This document shows positions 48,664 to 63,000 of a DNA stretch of 64,000 nucleotides, one piece after another (positions within the stretch are counted from its first letter, which is position 1; each line of letters opens with the position of its first letter). The DNA is from Colius striatus (Eukaryota; Chordata; Aves; Coliiformes; Coliidae): assembly GCF_028858725.1 (NCBI RefSeq), contig NC_084771.1:4368915-4432914 (forward strand), written 5' to 3'. The translations under genes were made by a program, and so were the position numbers. The notes beneath the pieces are model-generated. The model was given only the letters and a program-made list of their open reading frames with translations, made no database searches and was not told the origin of the DNA.

Positions 48664-50778
48664 GAATCAAAAGAAAAATCTAACAACACTGTTATGGGGG
48701 GGGGTTTGCCTTTTTATGCAAGACAGTGGGGAAAAAAAGAGGGAGATAAGGTAAATTATCATTGTCTTAACACTCAAGATTTTAAAAGGTGACTACTAAA
48801 AAGCCAAGTATCTCAGTGCTCATAATTCAAGGGGCTTACACAAATGCTTTTTTCTTGTGTGTGTAATAAACAGTTACTCAACATTAAGGCAAAGTGTACA
48901 CAGACTGATTTGCTGGTTGGTAAAGGAACTGGACAGGCAATTTTTTTGAACAGTGGAGAAATCCCAGCCTTAATGTTAGTTGCAGTAAGTTGCCAGACTT
49001 ACTGCAATTCACACACAAGCATGGCTCATGTGAAAAGACAATGACAGTGGTGAAAGTGCTTAATGCTACAGTTCACACTGTAATTAGTGGTGTCGTTTTC
49101 GCTTGTGTGTTCTGAGACCGTATTTAACATCCCATCTAACTCATAAGCTACTTACCAGAACTGAGGGGATGATTCTTATTTATTAATGTGGCCTTCTTTT
49201 CCAAAATGCAATGTTTGCTAATTTGTTTTCTGGTGGCTTATGTTTTGTATAGCTTCTTCTTGTCCTCCAAATAATGCATGGGAATGATTCCTAGCTGTAG
49301 AGTCCTAATGGATAATTCATAGTGAGCGCCTAAAATTGAACTACCAAGGACTTTGTTTATACTGGTGTATTTAGTTATTTATTTGCTCTAGATAGGGAGG
49401 CAGTGAGGCTAGCTAAGAGCTCATTTGCTGGGAATTGAGAAATTAGTGTTCTCTTTTTAGTTCTGCCAGTGACCTTGCACAAGGCACACCTGTGTCCCCA
49501 TGCTTTAATTTCTGCATCATTAAATGAAGATGATACTTTCTACCTTAGCCTAGTGAGATTTACTGATGAGAAATGTTAAGTATAATTGTTTTTTCAAAGC
49601 CACTGCTTATGACTTTACAGCTTCATCCAAATACAGCAATAGACTACTGCTTTCCCTGGCATATGTTATTGTAAGAATGTGGTGTGTACATTTCAGATTC
49701 AATTGGATTTTCTGTTTTATAGCCTATGAAGATTGCATTTGATAGGGAAAAAATACCATCTCCTTGTAAAATGACACACGTGGAATGAAATAGGGAAAAA
49801 ACCCTACAGTTTGTTTTTAGTGTTGAAGATGCACAATATCCCATCTCCTAATTCTTCCCCCTCTCAGCGAGTTGAACCATCTTGCCTGTTTCTGTGCTAC
49901 AGAGTCCTTTCAGCAATAGTTCTTAGCATACCAGTTATTTTTTATTCAATTTATTTCTGTGTGAAGTCAGTTTGGCTATTGCAGACAGCTTTTATGCTAG
50001 TAAGTGAGCCAAAAGAGGCTCTGAGTGGCAGACAGCTGCTGAAATAAGAATCTGGCACTCTGGGGAGAGAAAGAAATTCATTCAGCTCTCCTTTTCTATT
50101 TCTTTCCTGTACTCTGTAACCTCTTTTTTCTAGTCCATAGCTACTGTAATAATGTTCTTGCAGAACATTAGGCAGAGTGTGGGTGTATTTTTCCATATTG
50201 CAGCCCAGCTACAAACTCTAAAGTCCAACTATTTCTATTGGAAAGTCCATCATTTTCCACAGACAGTCATCTAGAATATATGTGGACAAGTTATGTCTAT
50301 CAATCTGAGAATGCTTCTATGCAACAGAATGCTGATTTGTAAATGTAGGACTACATGCTGTAGGAATTCATGGCAGCATATCCATTCAATGCAATGAAAC
50401 CAGAATTTCACCTCCACTTTTAAATTGGATTTGATTAACTGACTACAGTTCATTCACTGGCTGGGCATGTTGTTCTGGTTTAAGTTTAGATTTTGTATCT
50501 GTCTAAATTTTGAGACTGCTAAGAGTGATGCTCTTACTTTCCTTGCTGTTTTATAAAATGAGACACATGAATTCCTGGTTGCTAGACTGCAAGTGACATG
50601 GGGATTTTTGGCTGGATGTGGTAAGTGCCCTGATCCTATCCACAATTTTATACTTCTAGATAGTTGACAGTTGTTTAGAGCCTATTTATATAGAATATAA
50701 GATATATGGTACACCAAAAACTATTTCTAGCAGTGTAGTGTAAAACATCTGTCCTGGACCAGCAGTAGTTCAAATAGA
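48664..50778. other. Intergenic DNA, no gene seen
   Basis: AT-rich spacer apart from the hairpin listed separately. Open frames are at most 81 codons with no recognised domain. Confidence 0.6.
48974..49013. repeat. Hairpin with a perfect 11-bp core stem and imperfect extension
   Basis: TTGCAGTAAGT (48980-48990) and ACTTACTGCAA (48997-49007) are exact reverse complements with the loop TGCCAG. Outside the core, one G-T wobble, an A-T pair, one mismatch and three further pairs extend the stem to 48974-49013. A short AGCC/GGCT pairing (48966-48969 with 49023-49026) could add a base. The stem is about 16 bp, short for a microRNA precursor, whose stem is normally near 30 bp or more. Confidence 0.85.
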
Positions 50779-50874
50779 ATCAGAATCATAGAATGATGTT
50801 GGTTGAAAGTGACCTTAAAGATGATCTAGTTCCAGCTCTTCTGCCATGGGCAGGAACACCTTCCACTAGACAAC
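50779..50874 (-). mobile_element. CR1 LINE 3' tail, minus strand
   Basis: Starting 'atcatagaatgatgttgg' and continuing 'gatctagttccagctcttct' and 'gccatgggcaggaacacc', this is the reverse complement of the last 95 bp of a CR1 element of the type ending in repeated ATTCTATG. It is only the 3' end and is inactive. Confidence 0.9.
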
Positions 50875-53800
50875 AGTCCTTCAAAAGACTTATTCTCTTC
50901 AAATTGAAGAAAAAAATCAAGATCAAGGAATGTGAACACTCAATGGTCATTTTAAAGTGTTCATCTAGAGATTTTAAGTGTTAACTTTTCAATCCAAAGA
51001 ATAACAGAGCTTACTATTTAAGAGTATCCAGATCCTCAGCTTCTGTAAATAGTGTTTATAAACATCCCTGTAATGGTTTATAGTAGCTGAGGATGCACTT
51101 TGTTTTGTAGACCTCTTAACATAAGCATTCAATGTTTATGCTGAAAATTGATCAGCCCTGCAAGCAATGCAATAGGTTGATCACTTCAAATTCACTGCCT
51201 TGGAATCAATGCAATTTACTGCTGTTTTGGAAGTTTTAGTCTCATTTTTAAAAAGTGATCATCAAAAGTTCACCATCCAATTCATTTTAGGATGCAAATG
51301 AATGATTTGGGTAATAAAAGTCTTTGATTGATACATTTAGATACATTATTGATATAGTTATACACTTCATGCTTTACAAACCCTTTTAATTCTTCAGTCT
51401 TAAAATTAGCAATAAAAAGTAGTAAGACAGAAGAGCATATTTTGTGTTCTCCATTTGAGACTCCTTACTTACTTTGAAAGATCAAAGCTGTTTAACGACT
51501 CTTGCATACCCGTTCTGCCACCCTCAGAGTTTGTATGTGAGTCTGAAATCAATGGCAACTGCACTGTGACACTTTCAGAGCAAACTAGCTGTAGAGTCTT
51601 GAGACATGCACAAGGTCACATTTAGAAAGTCATGTTTTCCCAAGGATGGTCACAGCTGTTTCTTCTTCTTTGTGAGCAATACATTGTCTTCTTCTAAAGT
51701 GCATAACCTTATTATCATGCAAATATTTATGCCTCATTAGAATCAAGCTTGCCCTTTTCACAATATATAAGCTTCCTGTATTATTATAGATAACAAAAAT
51801 CCAATTTCTGAAAATGTTCTGCTATTGTTTCCTTTTTTCCCTCTGCTTTTTATTAGTAAAGAACTTGTAATTATTTGCTCTTATTCATACGTTCCAGAGG
51901 AAGAACTGAAGTCATATTTCCCACACGTTGGGATTCTGATCATTGAAATTCACTTCTTTCTCTTCTTTCTATTGCCTTCAAATAAAGGAATGTACTAGGG
52001 AAAAAACTCTCATCTCAGTTTGGAATGATACAAGTGCAAGTCAGGAATAATTGAAAATAGTTTTGATCACCCTTTGAAATCCGAGATTAAGCAGTTTTGC
52101 TAACACTCAAAGAAATTCACTGGAACCTTTTGATTTATTGCACAATAGGTAGAAAGCTGCTTTTCTTCTTCTTCAGGCTCTTACCCTGCCAATGGATATT
52201 TGTTCTGTAAGTAGCACTGACATGAAAAGTCTGAAGTTGTCCACTTTTCTCCCTTTGACCAACGTTCCCTTGGTAAACAGAGTACCATGAGGAGAGTGGT
52301 GTTAATCCTCTAGGTTCATCTTTGTGAAAAAGCCACACTGAAAGCTGTGAAAGCTTTGAGCAAAATTAACAAAACTTTGCAAGCCTTGCCAGCACCTTTC
52401 CAGAACACTTGCCTTTATCTGAGATTCCAATTTAATAATATCCTCAACAGCTTCTTCCAAATGAATAAAATATTCATATGGAAATAACAGGGTCTATACC
52501 CTTAGCTGAAGTAACTCCATTTAGCACCGTGTATTGCAACATTGTTCTCTGATCTGTTGAATTTTGCTAATTAATTGAATTAATTGAATTGATAAATTGA
52601 ATTTTGCTGCCTCTGGGCTGAGCAGTCAGGCTGACTAAGGGCCAGGCTGCTTCTGCAAAAGGGAAGTAAAGGGCAGAAGTGAAATTGCAATAGAGGCACA
52701 GAAGCACAACCCCAAAGAGAAGGCCACCAAGGCAAACACTGTCTTCCAAGGAGGGAACCCCACACTCACATGTACAGAGAGGCTCCTCTAGCATGACATG
52801 TCATCCCACATGCCACAATCAGGCTTTGGAACAACTAAACCAGACAGCAAACACCTGGCCTTTTTGCTTCCTTAAGAATGGGTTGTAGGGTATTGCATGT
52901 TTAGCCAGTAGCATTGGGTTGATATCTAACAGACCAAAGCTGTCTACATTCTCTTAAATTTAAATTTGTCACGAAATCCAATGGGCTGATAGAAATCCCA
53001 GGGTTCAGGAATTCAGTCTGGATTGCACTGTTTCAGCTGAGTGACAAAGTCTGAACAGCACACACAACTTGAGAGAGTCCTAGGAATCTGCCTTGACCCT
53101 CAATCTCATTGCACTGTCAATATTATTAAGGAAAAGATAAAATAAGTAAGACATCTCAACAATGGCACAGAGGAAGATAAATATTAAAACAGTTGTATAA
53201 GGAAGTACTTGATATTGGAGCTCTAACAGGAATCCAATGGTGGAACCACTCCAGATGCAAACTGGCATCCCAGAGTACAGTTCCTTGAACATAGGTCTGG
53301 CTGCTCTCTCTGTGGCAACAGATGCTGCTGCCACCAGAAAAGAACAGATCAGTGGTCTCCCACACTTTCCAAAGGGTTTTGTTGGTTTTTTCCATTACTT
53401 ATGTTGAGTTGGAGTTCTCCTGAATTCAGCCACTGCAACCAGCCACACTGTGCACAGCATCCACATAATCAAGTGAGGCAAAGTCTGGCACTGCCTTCTT
53501 TTTAAGGGACCTGACTGGCAACACAAATAAAACCCCCATTTTTCTACTTTGCCACTGAATTTGAAGATAGTGGAGGAGGCATGGGTTGAAGTTCTACTGG
53601 ATAAACAGATGGATGCAGTCCCCAACTCCTGTGGAGGAAAACATGTTGACAATACCATACTATTAACTAAATATTGTTTCCTGTGCGATGGCAAACATCA
53701 GGGATGACTATAAATAATTTAGCTCTCCTCCTTTATTAATACTCCAACATATGGTACCATATTCCATTGCATTTTGTCTCCTCTGTGATAAACAAAATCA

Positions 53801-56800
53801 TGTTCAGAAATCAACCTGGTTTTAAATCAAGGGGTGAGGGTTGAGGGTAGAAAAGTAGAAAGAGGGAAATACCACAGAACCAGCCTTTCATTTCTAAACT
53901 AAGAAAAATATTACTTTGTCCCAAAGATATGAACAGTATGATCTTGAACAGGACATGTAAGGAGACAGAATTCTCTGATGACCTCAAAAGTGAAAGAACA
54001 GGTGAGCCCTGTCTTCTTTCTTAACTGACCTTCACTCCAAATGCTTTCTGATAGCATGGGTAACAGAAAAAAACACTGGACTCTCTCTGCCCTTGGAATA
54101 AAGTGGGTCACACAGCACCATCAAATTTGAGCAAAGCTGCTCCCTTGGAATCAGTGCTCAACTCCTTCTTAAAAACTGTGCACTGATCTACCCCTTTAAT
54201 GTAGAGAAAATATGATTTCTATATGAAACAGGGCAGTACTCTGTAGTCCAGCAGAGCAGGAGATTTAGACTCCACCAAGAATAGGAGAAGATCCTTTGGC
54301 AAATGATCTGTAAGCATTATTGCCTCCACAGATAATTCTCTGTAATAAGTGTTGCTTTTTTTGCTGTTTGATTTTGTCATTCATGTGGGATTCATGTCAT
54401 TTAACAGTAACTACCTAAGAGTGGGATGCCTTGTCTAGGTTAATCATCAGCGTTCTTTTTATAGATAACAGAAGAAATTGGCCCCATCACAAGTTGATTC
54501 ATCTCACCCACCTCGGCAAATTGTCCTTGTTTGCATACTATTTGTACCTTTGTGAGTTACTTAGACTGGTCTTCTGCCTAAGTTAAGAGACTAAAATCTT
54601 CTTGAACAGGAAATGGATGAAACCTGCAAAGCAGTTTTTATTTTCAAGTCAGATCTATACAGATCTTCAAGCTTCTTGTACAAACAAATTAATTGTCTGT
54701 GCTTTAAAAGCAAGGTGAAACTCTTATCAAGACAAAAAAAAGAATCCACGGAGAGAAGAAAGAAATGTTCTCTTATAGACAACCACTTCTGAGAGAAGGG
54801 ACTACAGTTAGTAGTATGCAGCCCCCTACACCTCCTTCCTTCATGCCCACAGCCACAAATCATCAAAGCTCCTCAAGCCTTAAATCTCCTCCACCTACCT
54901 GCCTTCCTGCAGATACATGGCTCAGATAACACTGTACCAAATTTTCTGTCCTTATGCTCAGATTCCTCCAGTGAAAACCAGCTTTTTAGCAACACTTAGC
55001 TGATCCTGGAATCCTAATAGATAACTAAGATATATGTGCTTATCTTCCTTCTTCCCTGCTTAAAGGCAACAGGGCTTTTTCAGACATGTGACTTGAGATT
55101 TGTAGTCCTTTTAAAACACAAGTGATCTAACCACAAATGAGGTTTTGTAGCAGAAAAATCTTTCAGTGGCACCACATGTCAATACAGCAAGAAGATTACA
55201 TCCTCTCCAGCTATTAAAGGCCACATGTATATATATTTACACAAAGATCCATCATCTTAAGGGTAGGAAAGATACTTCTGCACCTCATGCTCAACTAGAT
55301 GTTGATCCCTCTGAGGCAGTGCCAGCCATACACAGTTGCTGTGAGGATCTAGCAAGTATTTAAAATTATTCTGCTTAGCTAAGCATGGCTTTATGATCTG
55401 CTGTCTATTGTATCACTTGCTGCTTATAGGGAGTGACTTCATTTTGCTATTACTTATTGATACAAATCAATCCGTCATTTTACAAGTCCTTTTGTAAATA
55501 GAAATTCTTGGGAGGAAAAAAGAGCATTTTCAAAGGCTCATTTGTGTCTGCTTTGAGCTGAACCATAAGTTACCCCTTGACCATCTGGTCATAAAAGAAA
55601 TGCAAAATATTAGTAAACAGCTAATGCTCACTCATTTTGCTCTGAGCAGTTCTAGAAGGTGAATAAATGCTCACTTTGCTCTATCAGTGCCAGCATGAAG
55701 AACTGTTGTTACCCAAGTGAGTTTATAAAATCACCAGGTTTTTCATCATCATTTTTTTTCAGTTGATGATACCTTGTCACTCGTCACGTTTGTCCAGATA
55801 AACAGGAACTCAGGCAATTAAGAAACACTCCTTTCAGGAGGGACACACAACTATCATGATCCCCTGAGGCCTCTATCCCAGCTCCTAAGGTGAAACCCAA
55901 GTCTGAGTAACTGCTGCAGCCTTTCCAAGAATCTCACATAAGGAAAAAGATGCAGCCATCTCAGTTTGTACTGTATGACTTCCAGTCATCCCTTTTGCAA
56001 AGGTCAAGGGAAGATAAATGAGCAAATAGCTGGAGGTGCCTAGATCCCCCTTGACCAAACAGGCTTGCCTCCATCCACCTCTTGTGAGCCATACTGACAA
56101 AATATGTAATACAATGCATAAAACAAAGAATTACCTGACTGGGATTTTTAATGTCTTACTCACAGATTCACCACTATTAATCATCATTTGGAAAACCATG
56201 GATATTACTTTCTATAGCAAGTAAATAATCATTCTTTTTTATTACTTGCTCACTGTAATCATAAAGATGCATATTTCACTCTTCCATTTTGTACTAAGGA
56301 GACAGAAAGACAATGCAGGCTGTACTCTTGCTTTAGGCAAGCCCTTCTTGTCTCCCAGTTTATACATAGCCACACTTCTCTCCTTTATAAAATACATAAA
56401 CGAGCAATAACTGCCTCTCTTAGTCATTTATGTTGGCTCCACTAAAAGACCATATTCAAATATCAACAGATCAAATAAGGCAATTCATCCATGTAATAAC
56501 TGCATAATTGTGGGCTTATCCAGAAGAACTGCAAGGAAGATAAGGATATCCCCATGGGAAATGTATACACAAGTAGAATGTAAATACAATCAATACACCA
56601 AAAGTGCATGTCATTCCTTTCCATCTATAGCAAGAATGTCAAGCTGAGAAAGCGAGTAACTCAAACCAGTTTTCTGAAAGTCAGACAGATGAATCGTCTT
56701 AATTACAGAATTACTACCTTCATTGCAAGAAAGGTAGGTGTGCTTTTTTTCACAACTCTTTACATTCCCTCAGCTAGCAGCTAGAATTCTGAAAGCCCCA

Positions 56801-57000
56801 GACAGAAAGAGCTGTTGGATCGTAAAATATGAATTGTTATTGTCACTCATTGTTATTTGATACCCTTCACTCTAAGGCATGCTAAATATAGAAGAAATTT
56901 CAGGCTGTAGGGACAACTCCTCTAAAAATATCAGCCCATTATCTACTGGTTTGTTCTTTCTTATTGAGAAAGGATGAAATACACCCATCAAAGATGCTAT
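50875..57000. other. Intergenic DNA, no gene seen
   Basis: AT-rich desert. A short degenerate TTGAATT-type tandem repeat lies at 52558-52609, bracketed by two copies of 'ttgaattttgct'. Frames on the minus strand at 53080-53694 (up to 99 codons) carry no domain I recognise. A 14-bp palindrome is at 55372-55385. Confidence 0.6.
55372..55385. repeat. 14-bp perfect palindrome TGCTTAGCTAAGCA
   Basis: Self-complementary 14-mer. It could be a dimeric transcription-factor site, but I cannot assign a known factor. It lies in AT-rich intergenic sequence. Confidence 0.85.
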
Positions 57001-60000
57001 AAGCCAGTTGCACCCTTTAGACGCAATCCTGTATCGCTGAAGTCCGTGCAATTTCAGCAGGAGCGGGATTAAAGACTTTACTGGAACAGCAGTGGTATAT
57101 TATGGGAAGCTTTCATATAATTGAAAATCCTCCAAGCAACAAAGTGATTTGTAAGGAGACACTGAGTTGGTGGATGAAAAGAGAATTTTAAACCATGCAG
57201 CATAGGCCTAGCCACCAGTCCAGCATCTTTCCCATTGGAGACCCTTAGCACTGCTGTATTTCTCAGCCTGGGAATAACTTTGCCTAATCTCTCCTTCTTG
57301 CTGTGAACAGCTTCACAGTGAGATCATGTCATACCTCCAAAAACTAGCAATCTTAATGAGTGTCCTAGATATGCCACCTTAGAACAGCAGACCTTCCTCT
57401 GCCGTTCGGCAAATCTACTGCTGGAAGACTTTGCTGCTCAGTTCAAGAATCTAAAGGTAGTTGAGTTTACAACAGTTTTAAGCAGCACCTTCAATCTTAG
57501 AGCCAGAATAAGTGAATTCACAAAAGTTTCAGGTGATACACAAATCCTGAACAATCATGTGCTTAATTAATGCCTAATTTAACAGCAATGTCATAAGTGG
57601 AAATTTTGCCATTGGAGACAGCAGGATGAAGGTCATCCCTACCACACATAGCTCCCAGAGACTTCCACAGAACCTTAATGCATGTATTACACTGGCTCGA
57701 ATCACAGCCCTCAGTGCCTCGATCTTTTTGTCCTCTTTCATTAATAACACATCGTTATCAAATGGTAACATAGCATTTGCTATAAAGCCATCATATCATT
57801 TCTTGCAAAAGAAACTCCCCAAAAGACATATAGCTGCTTGTGTATTAATAGAGATTGTGCTGTTCAACAAGGTTGGAATGATTTCCATCTAAAATGGAAG
57901 CTCTAACCTATCATATCTTAGGTTAGCCATAGCCTATCCTACCTAATGCCATGGCTAGTCAAGCATCTGCCTTTTGGTGGTTTTGGGACCAACTGACTTT
58001 ATTGTGGCAAAATTGATATATGATATTTTGAGATATGAAGTTTGCCATTCAGTAAGCCCTTCAGTTATTTTACATTTTAGTCTTCTTTTAAAGCCTTTAT
58101 TCCTTTTACAAGATTTCTTTTAGACTAGGGGATTTAAAAAGTACTGCTGATTCGATACATCTAAAATTGTAGTAAACAAAACGATAAGGAAAACAATATC
58201 AACTTGCCTCTGAGATAATTATCTCTGATCTCTATGCAATTATTCTTATCTTTTAATAGTACTCACTGAACGACGCCGTCTGAACACTGAGAAACAGTTA
58301 ATTCTGCTTTTTATCATTTTTGTAGTCAGGGTAAAACTACCTAATACACAAACACACACATTTCAGGGAAGTATGACAGATTGAGGGCATTATGGTTGTG
58401 GTACTCTATGTATATTTGGAACTGTGGGTAAATTTAGTAGGACTGCTCCAGTTGCTTGAAATATATCCAGTCGATACCATCCCTGAATAAAGGAAGAAAG
58501 AGCAGGAAGCACTTGTTAGTTAAATATAATGAGGGACTCTCTGGAAATTGGATGTACAATTCATAATCCCAATCAGCTGCAGCAAAACCTCAGCCTTCGT
58601 ATTGCCTTACCTTTACACCACCAGTGCTATGTACCTGCCTAGTGCCTCATAGGAAACAATGGTTTACACACTGGACGACTCAGACCTACCCTTTAACATA
58701 CTCTGTGACCTTTTTACAAGTGGTGAATTAAGTGAAACTCCATGCCAGTCACTTGCTTCCTTGAAGCAACATAAAATTTTCTGCTCCTCTGTTCTCTAAG
58801 GGCTTTATCCAGCTTTCCTGAGCAACTGCACGAGTTGAAATGGACTTCTGAAGCTGTTTGCTCCAAAGAGAGACTAGAAATGCAGAACTGGGTTGCTGTG
58901 CTAAAGACTCTCTAACGTTACATCTCATGCTTAGCATATGACTAAACAGGATGCTGCATATGTTAGGATCAAGAGTGGATTTAAGAGCTGCAGCCCTGTG
59001 TCCTACAGTGAGCTACAGAGGTTAGCTTTTGCTGATATGACTCTTGCCCAGTAAGATGAGTTTGAACCTAATTAGTTCTCTTAATTCAGAGCTTAATTAT
59101 TATGATGTGTTTGATAAGATCTATTCTGTATTCTTAAAAAGCCAACAATCATTTAATTAATCTGTCCAGACAACAGGTTGGCTGGTATATTCAAGGTCAT
59201 CAGGATGCCAGCAGTGTTGGGTTGTCTTAGTCCAAACAGAGAAAGCCAGGGAATACAACTGGGGAGAGCAGGCCACCTGCCTTTCCTACGGCCCTCCAGG
59301 TTTTGCTAAGACCAAAAGTTTGTGTTTTCTTTCCATAGAAATTAATTAACCATCTAAAGAAGATACTACTTTCCTTAGAAAACTTGAGTCTTTATAGGCA
59401 TACAGGAGGAGACCATAACTTCACATTTAAATATGGGATTATAATGAAGCAAACTGGTTAGATAGCTAATATCTAACCTGTAGCTGACCTTGTATTTATT
59501 ACATATAAGAACTGCTCTACAGAGAAGTAAGTTTGTGAAACAATTGTATGGCAATTCCAGAATAAAAGGAGAACGAGGTTTACAGGTTGTTTTTAAAACA
59601 TGTTTTAAGAAGCAAGCAGAACGTATCAAATGTCAAGAACCAATTTGTTCATGTGAGATTTGCCACCGGTAGGCTTGAAAAGTCAGTGAGAGCTTAGTTT
59701 CTATTTCACAATTCCTGATCATATCAGTTAGTTTCATGCTGTTAGATTAACTTGCACACTGAACTTTCCAGAGACAGAGGGAAGAAAAAGATAAGCAAGA
59801 AAAAAGTGAAGAGAAGCATAAAAGAAAGGCAAAGGGAATAAAAAGAAGCTTGGAGATGGGATGTAAGAGGCATAAAGAATACACAATTTATAGAATTTAA
59901 AAAAACAGGAGGGGAGGAGAGGTGCCAGAGATGGAAGGAGAAAACAAATGTTCCTGATTAATAAGAAAAGAAAATGAGAATTCACTGAGACTGGCAAAGG

Positions 60001-63000
60001 GAAGGCAAAGCACTGAATATTTCATTGTCTCTAGGTGAAAGGATAGGACAAACACCAATGCATTTCTTTTGCCCTCAGAGCTCAGTAGTTACTCTTTCTA
60101 TTCCATCTAAGTTTTGTACAGTACCTTTTACTCATTCCTGGAGGTTGTGACCTTTCTGCTTTTGCATCGTTCTGTGGAAGGTACAGTTACAAACACAGTT
60201 ACTCTGCTCAGATGTATTTAATTTCTTTATGAAAGTAATTAAAAAGCTGTCATAAGGTCAAAGGGAAATTCTAAGTTTAAGTTAGTTTGGATCAGATCCT
60301 TAATTCTGAAATTATTAATATCCCTATGGAGCTGCACTAATTTATACCAGCAGGGAATCTGGACTGTGTCCTTTTATATGCAGCCTAAAGCAGATACCCA
60401 GTACAACTATTCAAATTAGAAGTGACATCATTTCATTACAGTGAGTATATTACACTGTACTGAGGCCAATAGAGTGCAGTTATATTAACGAGTCCTATAA
60501 TGCTTTGCATTAATTATTAACTTTATTATACTCTTTTTTTTACACCAAATTTCAGTAACATTTGATTCTTTCAGTTAAGACCACACAGTAAATTTCCTAT
60601 AGTTTAATAATATTCTTCAGTTTCAATGTTATTTTTGTAACATTTTACTTTGATCTACAAGACACCTTTTAATGCACATTGCCCAGAGTCTAGCTCCATC
60701 TAAAGAGTTTGTGTTTAAATACTGCCTCAGGTGTAAATGGTTTCATTTTCACCTAGCACAGACAAAGGGCATAAATCTAAGAACACTGTTCTAACACTAG
60801 CTTGATCATGTGGTTCACTTAGCCATAGAATCCTGTATCTGTAATGGTGCCCAGCACATTTTTTACAACTTATGGTATAAATCATCCTCCTCATTAAATA
60901 TTTCCGTACTGGGATAAACACAATAATGAAACACCCAGTTTATTACATCTTTCAAAACCAATCATGAGCATTCAAACTTACCCATTGCTGAGGGAACGTT
61001 TAACAATCAGGTCTACTTATAATATTTTATATGTTATTCTCCATCTGATTCCTTATGCTTCTTAATATCTTTTTGGACTTATGGCCATAGCTAAAGTCTT
61101 CATTAAGCTGTCTGTAACAACATCCAAATCCCTTTCCTGACATGAATAATAATTCCAAGTCCTTTATACTTTCATAGATGTTTTAATACTTTGCATGTCT
61201 TGATGGTGAGCCTCATTTACTGTCATGATCCTGGTGAAGCCCATCCATCAGTAGACAGTACTGAATAAGGCCGCAGAGCCACAAAGTCTAGAAGTACTTC
61301 ACCACATAATTGACATTTAAACTGGAAAAACCAGAATGAACACCTTTTTCTTATTCCCACACACCATAAATCAGTCTTCCTTAGTGATGACTAATCTTGT
61401 ACCCTCTGCAGATTTTTACTGCAGATTTTTACTTCCTATTCATCAACTTTTTCAGGAATTACTAAGTATGTTAAACAATGTTGCACCTCATAGAGAAAGT
61501 TAAATTATTGGGTTTATATTTTACTCTTAATTTCCTGTCTCTTCACTTATGGAGACCCAAGCTCAATGTTTATATAGTCTGGAAGCCACCTTACCAAAAC
61601 ATAAATGCTGTGAAAGCCAAGGAAGATATATTCTAGAATTTTACATCATTTTTTTCCCTTATTCTCATAAAATATGAATCAGGATCATGAGGAATTTATG
61701 ATTTTTTTCCTTAAGTAAGAGAATATATTTCTGTAAAGAATACATTTAGACTAAGGTATCATAAAATGAACTGAAATGCAGTATGGAACATTTCAAATGC
61801 TTTCAGAAACAGAAAACAGTGGGTTACAGTGCAGTAGCAAGGTGGTGAGAACTCTCTCATTGTACTCTGAATTTGTAAACTCGTCCCTGGTTTTACTTTT
61901 GTCCATCTTTATGGAAAAAAAAAAGAAAACTCATTACAGGTAACAAAGTGAAAAGCTGTTCTTCAGATAGGAGCTTTAATAATTTAGGCCTCTTTTAGCA
62001 ATCATAACCTGAAGCTAGAAGAGCAGAACAGAGAATCTTCCACAGAAAAGTAGTACTTCAGGATTTCTTCACCATTTCTATCATTCCTAGAAACTCATTC
62101 ACTTGACCTGTGTCTGTAAGATTCTGGCACTTTGACACATACTGAGGAAAAAAGGGAGACTCAGTTCACCCACACTTCATACCATACACATTTCTATGTA
62201 TGACAGCACTAAAAGATAATCAAGTGGTTGTTCCTGACTTTTACAGCTTCTGAAATCCTTCATCCAACATTGTTACACGAAGACAACATACATCATGCAA
62301 ATGAGGAGAGGGAATCTCAGCCAAGCTGCATCACACATGTGAACAGTAATAAAGAGGTTGTATAAATTGAGTTTAAAAGCTGGTGAGAGGACTGAACACC
62401 TTCACAACATTCCAAAATGTTAGCACTTCAGTAAAAATCCATGTGGAAACTATGAGCTTACCTACAGCTGCTGTGTGCAACTCCCACAGATGGGATGGCT
62501 TTTGGAACAGGAAGAACAATGTTATAGCAAAATATCAATCAACAGAAAGACAAGATATACCTTACTATACTTCACAAGCTAGGAAATCAAATTGATTTAA
62601 TTTACAGAGATATCAACAATCTCTAGCATTTGAGGAAGTTTTATTAGCTAGTTTTCATGAGAAAAGTGAAGAACACATCTGTAAATACGTGTAAAGGAAT
62701 GTTCAATCCAGAAGTCTACAGAGCATGACAATGCTTCCCAGGGAATGAGCCACAGGTTTCCATTTTAACTGTGTATATTGGTTTACAGGACTAGAGTAAA
62801 AATGCAGGGAGACCATTCACAAATAATGCATGATTGCCTTCTATTTACAGCTGAGATGTTGATGAGATGTGAATAATTAGCAGAGTTCTGGGAACAGTAA
62901 AAAAACATTCATTTTTTAATATTAAGCCATACTTGACCAGATGCCAAAGGCTAGACTGTGCCCCAGTCCTTTCACTAGAAGATTCCTCACACCATGCAGT

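Noticed and set aside
53080..53694. Minus-strand frames of 79 to 99 codons, one with hydrophobic runs
   Set aside because: The hydrophobic stretches looked like membrane segments, but the frames overlap one another and I recognise no family.
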